From Apiospora phragmitis (Eukaryota > Ascomycota > Sordariomycetes > Amphisphaeriales > Apiosporaceae), in the NCBI GenBank assembly GCA_038363925.1, contig JAQQWL010000006.1, forward strand, positions 1,282,501-1,346,500: a DNA stretch of 64,000 bases, read 5' to 3'. The translations under genes were made by a program, and so were the position numbers. The notes under the pieces are model-generated. The model made no database searches and was not told where the DNA came from. It saw nothing but the letters and a program-made list of their open reading frames with translations. Every line of letters starts with the position of its first letter. Positions within the stretch are counted from its first letter, which is position 1. Of this stretch, positions 21,901 through 33,677 are shown one piece after another.

Positions 21901-24413
21901 TTCCTTTTCCGGGAACATGGGTCCTGCAATGCGATCGGCAAGGAAAGCGAGGGGCCGGTCAAGCCAAACTGCGCACTTGTGACGCTGCGCTGGCGCTGCC
22001 CACATTCCCTTCCCGTGTCGTTCCCAAGCCCCAGGTGACCGCAACCCGTCTTCAGCTCCAAGCTTTGTTCCAACCGTATCACGACACGGCCTTTCCTGAA
22101 ACAGCCCAATATATACAAGGCTATCCTTATCAACCTCAGCTGAGAGCCCGGATTCTCGGGTCCTACTTACGTATTACGACATCAATCTTACCCCCGATTC
22201 ACGTGGCCATCAGCCTGAATGGGCCCATTCGCCCTCCGCCTCTGCCTTCCTCGCCAGCGTCATCATGGGGCAGCTGAGCCGGTGGAAAATATTGATTCGC
22301 CAAAGCCATATACACATTACGAACGAGGAAATAAGCGAATGACTGCAACCCCGTGTAGATCCCGTGCCTTTTCTGATGCAACAAATCCGGTAAGAGCTGA
22401 CCGTTTTCTCAATAAGCAAGGCCATATCTGTGCTGTTAGACAAAACTGCCCACTCCGAGCCATTCTTTTTGACTGCAACCCATGGCTCTCTTCCGATGCT
22501 GTTGCCTGGGTTGCATTGGATCGGTATCTATCCGTACTTACCTACTCCTTAGCTGCGCTGTTATTACAGTCGGGCATGGAGCAACACCCACTCCACTCGA
22601 CATGCAGCAACCTTCGCGTCACCTTGACCTCGCCCAAAGCGCCAGCACTAGCTACTGTGCGTGTCAGGGATTTCTGCTGCACGAAATCTCTCTCATGTAA
22701 TAATGCAAGATCCCTGTACTAAATACGCCAACCTGTGTCGGGCGCTGCCTGGGCCAAAGATATATTTAGAAGGCGCGGTAGTGAACCCTGCTACTCTCCA
22801 GTTTCTTCTCAACTCCTAGAACAATGCCCGATATGGTTTATTGGTGCAGGATGCAAGTGTAGCCAGGCCAAGAATTCGGCATATGGTAGGACGATTCGAG
22901 TTTCCCGATCAGGCAGGGTGGCTGAAGCCATGTATTAGCTGCTTGTTCCTGCAGTGTCGGTCAAGCACGTAGGACCGAGCCGATGTTTGCTTGATATGTC
23001 ATATTTCTGGTGATTGTACACCCGCGGAACCGGATATATGCTTGGCACTTGGAGAGGCATACTACGTCTTGCTCTGTCTGCAAGCAACCTGGCATGCAGC
23101 TCTCATTGGGCCACCGGTCAGTCCAGCTGCCTCGCCGAGGTCGGAACTCGTTCTCTGGACCTCAACCCGAGACCAGCTGATGCTATACCACGCCCTGCCA
23201 CAACCAACACCGGACTGTGGCTTTTGGGCAACTACCTAATGAGGCAGCCTATTCGCAGACGCCCAACAGTCAGTCATAGGTAAGCAAGTTGGTTCTTGTG
23301 TGGCTGGTCTCTTGACCCTCCAAGAGTGAACCCTGCGTCCGGATCTGCATGTAGTACATCTGACCGAGTACAAACTCAAGCCACGGAAAGCCTCGTAACT
23401 AAAGGTCTCTGCTATGTACAATGCTACTAGTATAATGGTGGTAATGGTGGTCATCGGTGCGCCCTTGACGGCGAGCCGCCCCTTTTTATCGATCCGCCAC
23501 ATTCCGTTGACGCAGGCAGAACGAGCCTCCAGCTGCATGCGCTCCCTGCATCAACAGCCGCATTCCATTTTTATTAGCCCGTATTACGGTGTTTTAACGA
23601 CTAAGGATGCTAGAGGCAGGGCAGATTGGACGTTATGGTGCTCTCTGAGAATGAACCAGAAAATCCCATGGCTCTTGAATCCGATATGGACTATGGTATT
23701 CGTTTGCACTGAAGACTTCTGACTTGCTACCTCGGTGCGTCGTTGGATGTTGGTAATGGCCAGTACGTACTCCTATAGGAGACAGGTCCTCGGCAGTCAC
23801 TGGCAGCACCCAAAAAGTTACACAGCGAATTACTGTCCCAAAGAGGATGCTGGGAAGATGCCCTTACCCCTGAGTTTTCAGCATCTTCGCAGTCAAGTGA
23901 CGGGAACGGACTTTCTGTTCTGCCTATACCGTCCGTGATCACAATCTCCATTGCCTTCGAGCTCCCCTTTCAGGTCAGGTCAACCACTCCTGCACACCCT
24001 TTCACATCTCTCGGCGCCTACACATGAGGACTATCGATTTGCTTACCCTGTCCCTGCTGGGTTTGGATCCTGACCTGAGAAAGTCGATGGGATGAGGATG
24101 AACGGCAAACATCGCCTGGTCCCGTGGTGGGGTGTTTGGCTTATCATCGTATTTGTCATGGAACTATACGGGTTTTCCTGGCACGAAGGATCCGTCGTGA
24201 TGGTGTTGTAAGCAGGTTCATCAAACAGTGCTTGCTTTCACTATCCACGAGAGGGGGTATGGTTGGCAGCTTTCCAGGGGGTCTTTACCATGAATTCTCG
24301 GCCTTGTGGTCCATTACCGCAGACTCATCGTGATCAGTACAGCTGATACACGGCCCCTTTTCGAGCCATCTCAGCATATGCTGTTGGCTCTGTGTTGGAC
24401 CACACCGGTGACC
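18911..24413. other. 5.5-kb gene-poor region
   Basis: No ORF here shows a recognisable domain, and none extends by plausible splicing into a family-like protein. There is a small inverted repeat (CACCCATCC / GGATGGGTG) near 20660-20695. No LTRs, terminal inverted repeats or transposase remnants were recognised by eye. The left end is the BBE promoter, the right end the laccase promoter. Confidence 0.5.
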
Positions 24414-24420
24414 TATATAA
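24414..24420 (+). promoter_or_regulatory. TATA box of the laccase gene
   Basis: TATATAA about 195 bp upstream of the laccase ATG, followed by a CT-rich leader. Assignment is by position. Confidence 0.5.
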
Positions 24421-24614
24421 CCCTCGTGGTTTCCCAACTTCGAGAGACCTTGTTTGTGGACATCATCAAGCATCTTCCTAGTTCCTTTTCCCAGACACCC
24501 ACTTTGATTATTCTTTGAGACATCTTCTCTTCGAGGCGCTCGCTGTACCTCTTCAATGCAATAAATTGCTTTTTTGCCAACATTCTGCTTTTAATCAAGC
24601 CTAATACCCCAATC

Positions 24615-26494
24615 ATGTGGGCACTCCCATACCTTACGGGCCTTGCTTCTATCTCGCTCCTCGTGAGCCTCTGTGCGGCGGCTCCTGCTCCTGCTCTTGA
24701 GGTCTCTGAGATCAAGACGCGAGCTGCCAGCACTTGCAACACTCCTGCCAACCGAGCTTGTTGGACTGACGACTTCAACATACAGACGGACTATGAGACT
24801 TCCACGCCGCCTGCAGGCTCGACTCCGAGGACCTTCGACTGGGAGCTCACCGAGCAGGACAACTGGGTGACCTCAGATGGTCGTATCCTCCCGAAGGTGA
24901 TGCTCGTCAACGGCCAGTTCCCTGGCCCTACCATTCAGGCTGACTGGGGTGACGACATTGTCGTTAATGTGAAGAACAGTCTGAGGACTAATGGGTAAGG
25001 ACCCTCTCGCCTCATTGTAATGGGCCGTACTAACATTAGTTTCTAGAACGTCCATCCATTGGCATGGTATTCGTCAGTTTCATAACAACATCCACGACGG
25101 AGCTAATGGTGTCACTGAGTGCCCGCTTGCCCCTGGCAAGAGCAAGACTTATCGCTGGCGAGCCACGCAGTATGGCACCTCCTGGTACCACTCTCACTTC
25201 TCAGCGCAGTACGGAAATGGCGTCTGGGGCCCCATTGTGATCAACGGCCCGTCCTCCAACGACTGGGATATCGATCTCGGTCCTTTCCCTATCAGCGACT
25301 CCTACGACAAAGCGGCGGACGAGATCGTCTTCTTCACTCAGACCGCGGGAGCCCCCGCGAGTAACAACGTGCTTTTCAACGGTACCAACATCAATCCCGA
25401 TGATCCTACCCTTGGTAGATATGCACGTGTTCAGCTCCAGCCGGGCAAACGCCATCTCCTGCGTCTGATGAATCCCTCAGTGGAGAACAACTTCCACGTC
25501 AAGCTTGTCGGGCACCAGTTCAATGTCATGGCCACCGACATGGTACCTGTCAATTCCTTCACAACGGACAGCTTGTTCATGGGAGTTGGTCAGAGATATG
25601 ACGTTATGATTGATGCAAACCAGGCATCCGGCAATTACTGGTTCAACATCACTGTAGGTTCTCCTACATATACATCATGGCTTTCACGTCCTCAGAGCGG
25701 CCGCTAACATTTGCCAAACAGTTCCCGGAAAGCAAGCTTTGCGGAACCTCGCTCAACAATTTCCCAGCTGCCATCTTCACGTATGCGGATGCAGATCCAG
25801 AGGGCTTGCCTACGACCCAGGGTCCACCCTTTAACGACACCTCCTGTGAGGACCGGACCGACTTCACGCCCGTCATCAGCCGCCAGGCCCCCGACTTCAC
25901 CCTCGACCCCGACCGGGACCTGCAGATCACGCTCGACGGCCCGCCCTTCCTCTGGAAGGTCAACGGCAGCGACGTCAATGTGGACTGGGACCGCCCCGTG
26001 CTCGACTACGTGCTCACGGGCAACACGTCGTACCCGCGGCGGGAGAACCTGTACGTCGTCGACGAGCGGGACGTGTACACGTACTGGGTCATCGAGAACC
26101 AGAACGCGCTGCCGCACCCGATGCACCTGCACGGGCACGACTTCCTGATCCTGGGCCGGTCGGCGCCCCAGGGCGCGCCGACCGCCTTCAGCGTGCCGCA
26201 GGACGGCGGGCAGCTCAACCTCGTCAACCCGACGCGCCGCGACGTCACGATGCTGCCCGGTAACGGCTGGCTCGTGGTGGCCTTCCGCGCCGACAACCCG
26301 GGCAACTGGCTCTTCCACTGCCACATCGCCTGGCACGTCAGCAGCGGCCTCGGCGTCGACTTCCTCGAGCGCGGCGCCGAGCAGGCGGGGCAGATCAGCA
26401 GCCAGGACCTCGCCGACTACCAGCAGACGTGCCAGGAGTGGCGCGACTACTTCCGGCGCAGGACCCATTCCCTAAGACCGACTCGGGCATTTGA
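24615..26494 (+). CDS. Secreted laccase (ascomycete multicopper oxidase), three exons
   Basis: Exons 24615..24994, 25047..25653, 25722..26494; introns of 52 and 68 bp in phase. About 586 residues with a signal peptide (MWALPYLTGLASISLLVSLCAAA). All four copper motifs are present: HWHG (131-134), WYHSHF (HSH 175-177), HPMHLHGHDF (461-470) and HCHIAWH (528-534), giving one type-1 and a type-2/3 trinuclear site. Laccases oxidise phenols with O2 outside the cell. The ascomycete C-terminal plug is found as DPFPKTDSGI just before TGA at 26492-26494, but one base is missing near 26460, so the raw frame runs past it into unrelated sequence to 26780. The DSG(I/L) end blocks the water channel in this family, so the shorter corrected end is preferred. 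Confidence 0.9.
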
Positions 26495-28836
26495 TCTGAG
26501 AGCAAGGCAAAGCTCTGAGACCGGCGGTGCGGTGTCGTTACTTACACACTCGTTCTCGTTCTCTTCTTATTCACTTCTCATACGCTCCCCCTTCACTCTT
26601 TACGGGGAAGCAACGTTTGTGTTGGCGTATCTGTTATACGACTTCCAAATATGGCATGATATAGTGGCTTACATGGCAGCTTTTTTTCTTCCCTTCCTCA
26701 CCTTTCTTTGTATCTCCCCCCCTTCTCTGCACATACCTTACTCGGAGCTCACAATTTCCTACTCATGCCATTCGAAGTAAATACTTTAGAACATTTTGTT
26801 TCGTTGCTGTTCTATCTTGTTGACTGCTGTTACCTCACCAGCTTGTATTTGGCGGACGTTTTCCCATGAGTACAGTTTATTCGACAGACAGCCCGATTCA
26901 GCGTACCAAGCGAGACATACGGGATTGATTTCTTTCGCTATACAATGCCGTCTTTCCTGAAACAGATATAGCACTTTGGGTTATCTGCTAGGGTTGTTCG
27001 CTATCTCTGTTTTGTTCATTCGCTTCTTCATACATAATTAGTGCAAAATCTTAATGCAAATAGGAATTGATGTGTTTATACACAAAACTGTATTAATTAC
27101 CACATGTTCTAAGATAACGCCTAACAGGTATAAAAAGGACTGTTATGAGGTGACATGGTCGAATCGATTTGATTAGATCGTTCTTGTGTCTAGCAGATTT
27201 AATTTAACCAACATAATTCATGTTCAGTTCGTCCTGTAATAAACACGGCGATATATCACTGAACTCAAGGCGTGAGTTGTTGTCGATATGTGCGGTCTGA
27301 CTAAAGCTTTTGCATAGCACAGTCATTGCCTTTTCCCTGCAAACAGGATGTGCAAAAAGCCCTGTGCTGCGTGATTGACCAGCCAATCTGAACATAGCCG
27401 TACTATAGCATCAAATAGGGGTGACACCCAGTTGAAATGGAATAACATACCTACCTACACATATCAGCTGGCTATACACACTACATACATAGGTATCATA
27501 AGACATCCATTTTGAGCAACGATTATGAATATGGTACAGTAGCCTTCCCTAATGCGATTTGCTGGTAAACACCTATCCCGTTGGAATAGAGAGTTTATGG
27601 AGCCACTTAGCTGCCTCTCTTTTCGAAGGAACTGTCAGCACACGACTTGCTAATTACATATTTCCCTTCCTATCGCTCATGCCGCCGCCAACCGCAATAT
27701 TGACTGGACATCGAGGCATTCGTGTCGAGATAATGATGTTGAATACACAGCAGAGGATTTTCCATCGGGCATCGGCCTATTGGTCGTTGCAGTGGTTCCA
27801 CTCCAGACAGCCTTTAGCCGGCGGACATCCACTCGGCAACGAACCGCACTTGGATTTATTATGAGAAAACCAATTAAGGGACTGAGAGGGAAACATTTGC
27901 TACAGTAATACCTGAAACTATTTCGCCATTCGCTCTCCCCCTTTCTTCCTGTCAAGCTATTTCAATGCATAACGGAGTTGGCGCACCTACCTCCTCCTAT
28001 GCCCTGCGTCTGTTGTTGCATACCCCAGACAGATATAACAGTGCATGGAAGGAAATGCCCGAATCCGGTGGCAACGTAGAAGAATTCCAAGCGACTGCTC
28101 CTCAGCAAACAGCGTGTGATTGCTGTTGGCTAGAAAGAAACAACGAACTGCGAACCAACCACTTACAAACAGTCGTGTTACTCGTTCCTGCCGGGAGATT
28201 CCTGACCGACCCTACAACCGAAGAAGAATGCTGCCTTAAATCCGGCAAAGCCCCGTCCGGAATCGAAGCAAACCAATGAGGATTACGGGATCACTTCTGC
28301 TGTGTGTGACCAAGCCGGCCCAGGGACTTCTCTCATTGGCTTCTCGTTGATGCAAGGAAAACGCACGGGTCACCACATCAACATACCGCGTCTTATTGAT
28401 TCAATTGACCTCTGACCCTGGTCTGCATAGACATGCTTTCTGGAATCAATCCACGTCATATAGCAAATAAACCGAAGCTGAATTGAATGTACTTGCAGCT
28501 TTTTGGCTAGGGGAAAGAGGCACTAGAATGCCTAATCCTCGTAGTAATTCCATGCGACTCACAGCGCACCAATCAAGTCTTGTCTTGCAGCCCAACCCGG
28601 CAAGCGCGAATCTGATTGGAAAGGAAGAGAGACAGAGCAAGAGCTAGGTTAAGCTAAAAAGCAGAGCTTCTTCTGAGCAAAGCGCCTCTGACAAATTTCA
28701 TGGGTCCCGTTCAGGACTCCAGTTATTCCTTAGGCTAGGACAGACAAGTCAGGCGATCCGTCGGTCAATTCGGTCGGTAGAGTTGTTGCAAAGGAGGAGG
28801 AGCTGCGAGCGAGAGCTTGAATTCCCCGAAGTGCAG
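26495..28836. other. Gene-free stretch downstream of the laccase
   Basis: AT-richer than the coding regions, with several short ORFs (for example 27965-28279) of no recognised family. No element seen. Confidence 0.5.
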
Positions 28837-28906
28837 CTTTTGATTTGATTTGATTTGATTGACTGTCCCAAGCTGGCGATGGCTCCGCGTTGGTAACCCC
28901 CCCCCC
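28837..28906 (+). repeat. (TTGAT)n microsatellite and C10 run
   Basis: A TTTGA/TTGAT pentanucleotide tract at 28837-28861 and a run of ten C at 28897-28906. They lie in the upstream region of the chromodomain gene, where an (AATC)n tract (about 29024-29039) and pyrimidine-rich DNA also occur. A run of ten C is a place where sequencing length errors are likely. Confidence 0.8.
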
Positions 28907-29360
28907 AACCCAGAGCGCCAACCCAAGCTCTCGAACCACAACACGCATTCCCAAACCGACCTAAGCACCTAACCTTCCACCAGTAGGTGGCCTATCTACC
29001 TGCCTTGGATCTCACACACCACATCAATCAATCAATCAAGGTTGCCAACAACTTCTGTGGCCCTTGCATCAAGTATACGCCCTTCAACTACTGTACGGAT
29101 TGTCATCAATTCAATCACCCAAAACACTGAAGGATCCATCACAATTAATTCCACTCCCAATCCGAGTCAAGTCGCGGATACCTAGCCGTTACCTCTTTTT
29201 TCCCCTTCCTAACCCACCACCCCGACCGACACCGACTCGACTTTTTCGCTGGGAACCCGAACCCTGGGCCTTCCATTCCAGATTGTACCCACTTTAGCAG
29301 CTCTTCGTCAGCTCCTCCGCCCGTACTCCGTACCCAACCATCCCATAATTGCTCCTGTAG

Positions 29361-30628
29361 ATGATGTCCACAATCTTCAGCAACCTGAAAGGCTTGATGT
29401 CGCCATCCAAACCTTCATCGGTCAACGGCGATAATCACCTAAACAACGAAGAAAAGATGAGTCGCGGACAAAAGCGAAAGGCAGATCCCTACGACGTCGT
29501 GGCGGACGAGGAAGGTTGGTCTTTTACACATACCTCTCGAAAGTCGCGTTTGGCTTGCCGACCCCAATGCCGCAGCAGAAGTAGCAGCAGCACCATGTGT
29601 CGCGCAACCATCAACACAACACCACGGGACTAACCAACGCGACCCAAACAGATGATACACCACAACCTTCGTCGTCCACGGGCAAACAGCGCGTCCGATC
29701 GCGAGTTTCCACGGATGCGCCCCTTCGTCCAGCTCCAAAGCGCGTCCCTCGGCTGGTAAGATTAGTAAGTTGCCATCTACTCCCGACCATCCCGGCTGCC
29801 AGCATAGACCTGACTCTTAACCTTTTCTTCATTGTAGAGCGTCGCAGCCGATCGATGGGCAAGCCTGCTGGAGTAGAACTGGGCTGTAGTCCATCTAAAC
29901 CTTCGGCAAGCCAATCAACAGTCCCGGCGCAACCCAACGGGGATACTGCGGAGGAGGAAAAGCGAAGGCGTCCAAGGTGCCCGTTGCCGATATGGGAGGC
30001 GAAGGTTTGTCGCAGTCCGCACCTCTTCTTGGATTCTTCTGATTACATACTAACGTGCAATGCGATACACAGAGCTACTACAAAACAACGGCGATGCGCC
30101 CACCGTGTCGGATAAGCCCACTGACAACGACGCCGAGAACATGATTCAGACTGCGCTTGAGAAGCGGGAGTTCGCCAATACTGCGGAGGATGGCGAGACC
30201 GAGATCGACAAGCTGCTGAAGCACCGCCGCCTGAACGATGGCTCCGTCGAGATCTTGGTCAAATGGGTGGACGAGCCCGAGGAGGATGCCACGTACGAAC
30301 CCGAAGAGGAGATCCAGCGCGGCGCGGCCGAGACTCTCTACGACTATTGGAAGGCGCAAGGAAGTCGAACCGACGCACTGTTCCACCGGGCAAGACCGAA
30401 ACCTATCATGTTTTTAAGATCTTGCGCCATGAGAAGAAGAAGACCATCTTCCAGTTTGAGGTGCAGTGGGTGGGCTACCCTGCCACGCCCGGCAACACGT
30501 CTTTCGAGCCCGAAACCAAGCTTAAGAATATCTGCCCGGAGCTCTTGAAGGAGTACTGGGCCTCGAAGGGTGGCCGCGAGGCGCACTTGGCCAGACGAGG
30601 TCGCGCTAAGAAGGCTCGCACCGAATGA
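29361..30628 (+). CDS. Tandem chromodomain protein (heterochromatin-type), four exons
   Basis: Exons 29361..29514, 29652..29755, about 29840..30004, 30073..30628. The N-terminal third is basic and disordered. The first chromodomain runs from about ETEIDKLLKHRR through VEILVKWVDE and ATYEPEEE. The second runs from YHVFKILRHEKKK through FQFEVQWVGYP and NTSFEPETKL to LLKEYW. Chromodomains bind methylated histone H3 through an aromatic cage; here the usual Trp before EPE is Tyr in the first domain and Phe in the second. A basic tail (ARRGRAKKART) ends the protein. HP1 and the Neurospora CDP proteins are the nearest known types, so a nuclear chromatin role is inferred. One base seems missing near 29957 and one near 30360-30390. 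The third exon's acceptor could be 2 bp earlier. Confidence 0.75.
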
Positions 30629-31573
30629 GATCCTTGATGGGTAGGCCTTGTATATCTGCACCAAGTTATCTTGTACATAAATATTGCTTGAGAGTTGGAG
30701 GGAGAGGAGGAGGCCAAAAAGGAGTCGGTGGTCGGCGTTCATATTGGCTGTGATAGTTTCTTCTTTAGCCCCCAAGAAAACGAAACGTAGCGAGGTAGCG
30801 CTCTATACATTATGATATTACCTACATCTACAACACAGTATTTCTTACTTCGCAAAGGCTTGATGAAAACCAATCAATGAAGGAAAAAGATACGGTGCTG
30901 CATTCCTAGTGTCGAGTTGGCAGGTAGGTTGGAGATGGGGTTGTCCAGCAGAGGATGGGATGATGGTGCGACGACTAGCCTTATAATTCGCCAGCAGAAG
31001 TAATAAGAATGACATCACTCAGCTTTGTGCCCGTATCTATCTAGTCGTTTTTATCAGTCCCAATACCCGCCAGCCTGGTTCAACTTGCTGCAAGTCAGAC
31101 AAGGCTGTGGATGGGTTCAACAGCGAAATGGTTAGTCCGGAGTGCTGTTAATGTCCCTACTGCTAACGCAGCGCATTTAGAAGCAAACAGCACTAACCCG
31201 CATCCGGGGGGCCAGAAGTGGGACCAGGACCGTTGCTCATTTCCAGCGATCTCACGAACCCTTCAATTCTGGACCCTGGATTCCACTTTCTTGCGCTTCA
31301 ATGTTCGAGCATCGCCGTCGCATACTCATGCTCTAGAGGCCCGAGACGGTGTCTACTCAACTATAGCCCTGTGTATTCAGGAATTGGCCATGTCACTCGC
31401 TATTACTGAACAATCGTAGTTCACTTTCACTCATTTACCTTCATTTGCGACGGAAGAGCGCGTGGTTTTATCGCATTTCACTCCTCAGGCTGGCTAGGCT
31501 TGCTTTCGCCCGCGCGAAGATATACTCATTACACTCATCAGTCGTCACTCATTTTTGCGGAAACCCGAATCAA
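30629..31573. other. Intergenic
   Basis: The 3' flank of the chromodomain gene and promoter side of the secreted-protein gene at 31574. No gene recognised. Confidence 0.5.
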
Positions 31574-32394
31574 ATGCGCAATGCTGCACCTTTCTCCGCG
31601 CTGCTGACCACCAACATCCTCTTCTGGTCAGCAGCGCATTGCGTAGTAGGCGCCGCAGCGGGCGGCAGTAGCGGCACGGTCTGGGCGACGCCGCACGACA
31701 GCTACTCGTCCTCGGTCGGCGTGCTTGGCTGCAAGGTCGACACGAACCGCATCGCGTACTGGCCGTCGGCGGTGAGCTGCGACGCGCTGTGCGTCGAGCT
31801 GTCGTACGGGGGCCGCTCGGTCAAGCTGCTCAAGGTCGACCAATCCGGCGGCGCGTACGACGTCAGCTACGACGCCTGGAACTACTTGTACACGGGCCAC
31901 GGCGCCCGCGGCCAGCCTGCCGCGGGCGGCGCCGTGGCCATGCAGTACCGCGACCTGGACGCGGGGAGTGCGCCGGCCTGATCCACACCGATGGCCACCG
32001 GCTCCCCCTGAGCGCGGCGAACAGCATGAACTTCCTCGCGAGCTGCCTGGAGCAACCGGGCGGCTCGTGGGTTGGTCGGAACTACCAGCTGTACAACATT
32101 ATGGACCCCATCTGCATCTGGGGTACGGACGAGGCGTGCGAGCTGAAGGACTGGCCCAGCGCGAACCAGGCGACATGCCCGAGCACCCTGGGCAACCCCG
32201 TCGCACTGGAGGGTGACACGGTCTACAACATCCTGTACCCTTCCGGGCAGGAGGTGGCGGCGGGCACGGGCGAGCTGCGCAAGGATAGCGGCGCGGCTGG
32301 CGGTGGTATTGGTGGTTCCGTGATGGGGGCGACGCGGATGGTGAGCTGGGTTGTATGTCTCATGACTATATTGGTTGGGCATTTTACTACATGA
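31574..32394 (+). CDS. Secreted, probably GPI-anchored fungal protein with a barwin/DPBB-like core
   Basis: About 273 residues, single exon. A hydrophobic signal region (SALLTTNILFWSAAHCVVG) is followed by VGVLGCKVDTNRIAYWP, then CDALCVELSYGGRSVKLLKVDQSGGAYDVSYDAWNYL and, after a frame break, CAGLIHTDGHRLPLSAANSMNFLASCL. This cysteine-bearing pattern is common in secreted Sordariomycete proteins and resembles a double-psi beta-barrel; that fold is a tentative reading. The C-terminus has a Gly/Ala-rich small-residue stretch followed by MVSWVVCLMTILVGHF, a typical GPI-attachment signal. One G is missing near 31963-31966 in GCGGGGAG. The function is unknown; cell-surface location is inferred. 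Confidence 0.7.
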
Positions 32395-33677
32395 TACTCA
32401 TGATGGCAACGTTCTTTTTCTTCTTTAGATACCCCTTTAATGTGGCTTTTGTGCCTATGCGACGACTTACTTCTGAGGGTGCTTGTCGCAGATGGTTTAG
32501 CTGTTTTTTGCCCATACCCATTCTCGATATCACGATTTACACATAATTCACTTCAACTTCTTATCCATATATTCACCAAATAGCTTAGAGATTCAGGAGC
32601 ACTCTGTTGCTTTCATACTAGTCGAGCACTCCGCGTCGCGCTTGCCTTCTTAACCAGCTCTGTGCACTGAAGGCTATATAGTTGTACAAGTTGGCAATGC
32701 TCTCATGACACTCGCATAGTATAAGAAAAACAATCAAGTACATATACGCTCGAATGAACGCTACAAAATGTAGTAGCTTAATCCTGTGGCCGTTATACCA
32801 TCCCTCGTCGGTTAGTTAAGGGCTAGCTGTTGTGGTTACTCGAGTGTCTTGCCAATGTCCCTGTGTTGCGCGAGGCTTCTCGCAATTATCAATTTGGCAC
32901 TTCTCATTATCGTTCAGTCTTTCGTTTCGTTCGGTGGCTAACTCGGTACATTGCATCGAAGTTTGAGAACGTCAAACATTCAGTGCTCTTCGTTTACCTA
33001 TAATTGTGCTGGTTCTTATCCGCATTCGTTGCATGTATACCTCGCAAACAATGAGCTCGGGTCTAAATAAAGCTCCTGAACCTTGAGATCTTAGTAGATT
33101 CTGGACGCTGTCAGGCCGTAGCGTAGCGCGCTGTAGCAGGTTCGTATCCACTCTTATCATGCACTAACCCCCGGTTTTGGTTCCAATCAATGGGGGGAAG
33201 CCAGATCAATAAAATGCATGTTGGTCGAAAGCGTATATGCGGAGCTTGCCGGGGCAACTGCCGTCTCGCATTGCCTCCCAGTAATGTTTTATCGATAAAC
33301 AGATCGTATCCCTGAAAGAAAACCCAAGGCCCGAGGTTGGGGAGCTGGATACAACCGGCCGGCGGCTCAATTGGCGGATCAGGGTTACAGGGACATGCAG
33401 GGTCGGAGACGCTTAAACGTTTCCACGCTGTACGTGTCGTGTCGATCATCCCTCGCTAAGTAAGTACCTTCGAGAGCTGGCATGTACGAAGAGTTGTGTC
33501 TGTCAGTTGTCCATTATCCTCCTAACCATTTGTTTATCTTTGCATTGGAACATTCCATAGCTATATACTTATCGCCTCTTATTCAGGTAGCACACCTGCG
33601 GAAGACACTGAAAGTCCTAGGTAGCCACTGCGCCCAAGTACTTTCCAGGCAAGTTGAGTGGCGTAGCAACCGTTGAG
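32395..33677. other. Intergenic
   Basis: Only short unrecognised ORFs. A GGTTCGTATCC near 33139 recalls a tRNA B-box, but no cloverleaf could be drawn around it. Confidence 0.5.

Noticed and set aside
27965..28279. 104-codon plus-strand ORF
   Set aside because: Lacks any motif; Cys and Glu content looks random and there are no good splice partners.
33125..33160. tRNA B-box-like GGTTCGTATCC
   Set aside because: The conserved A after TTCG is T, there is no matching A-box at the right distance and no acceptor stem could be paired.
33111..33449. 112-codon minus-strand ORF
   Set aside because: Pro-rich start but no domain, signal peptide or plausible neighbours; composition fits non-coding DNA.
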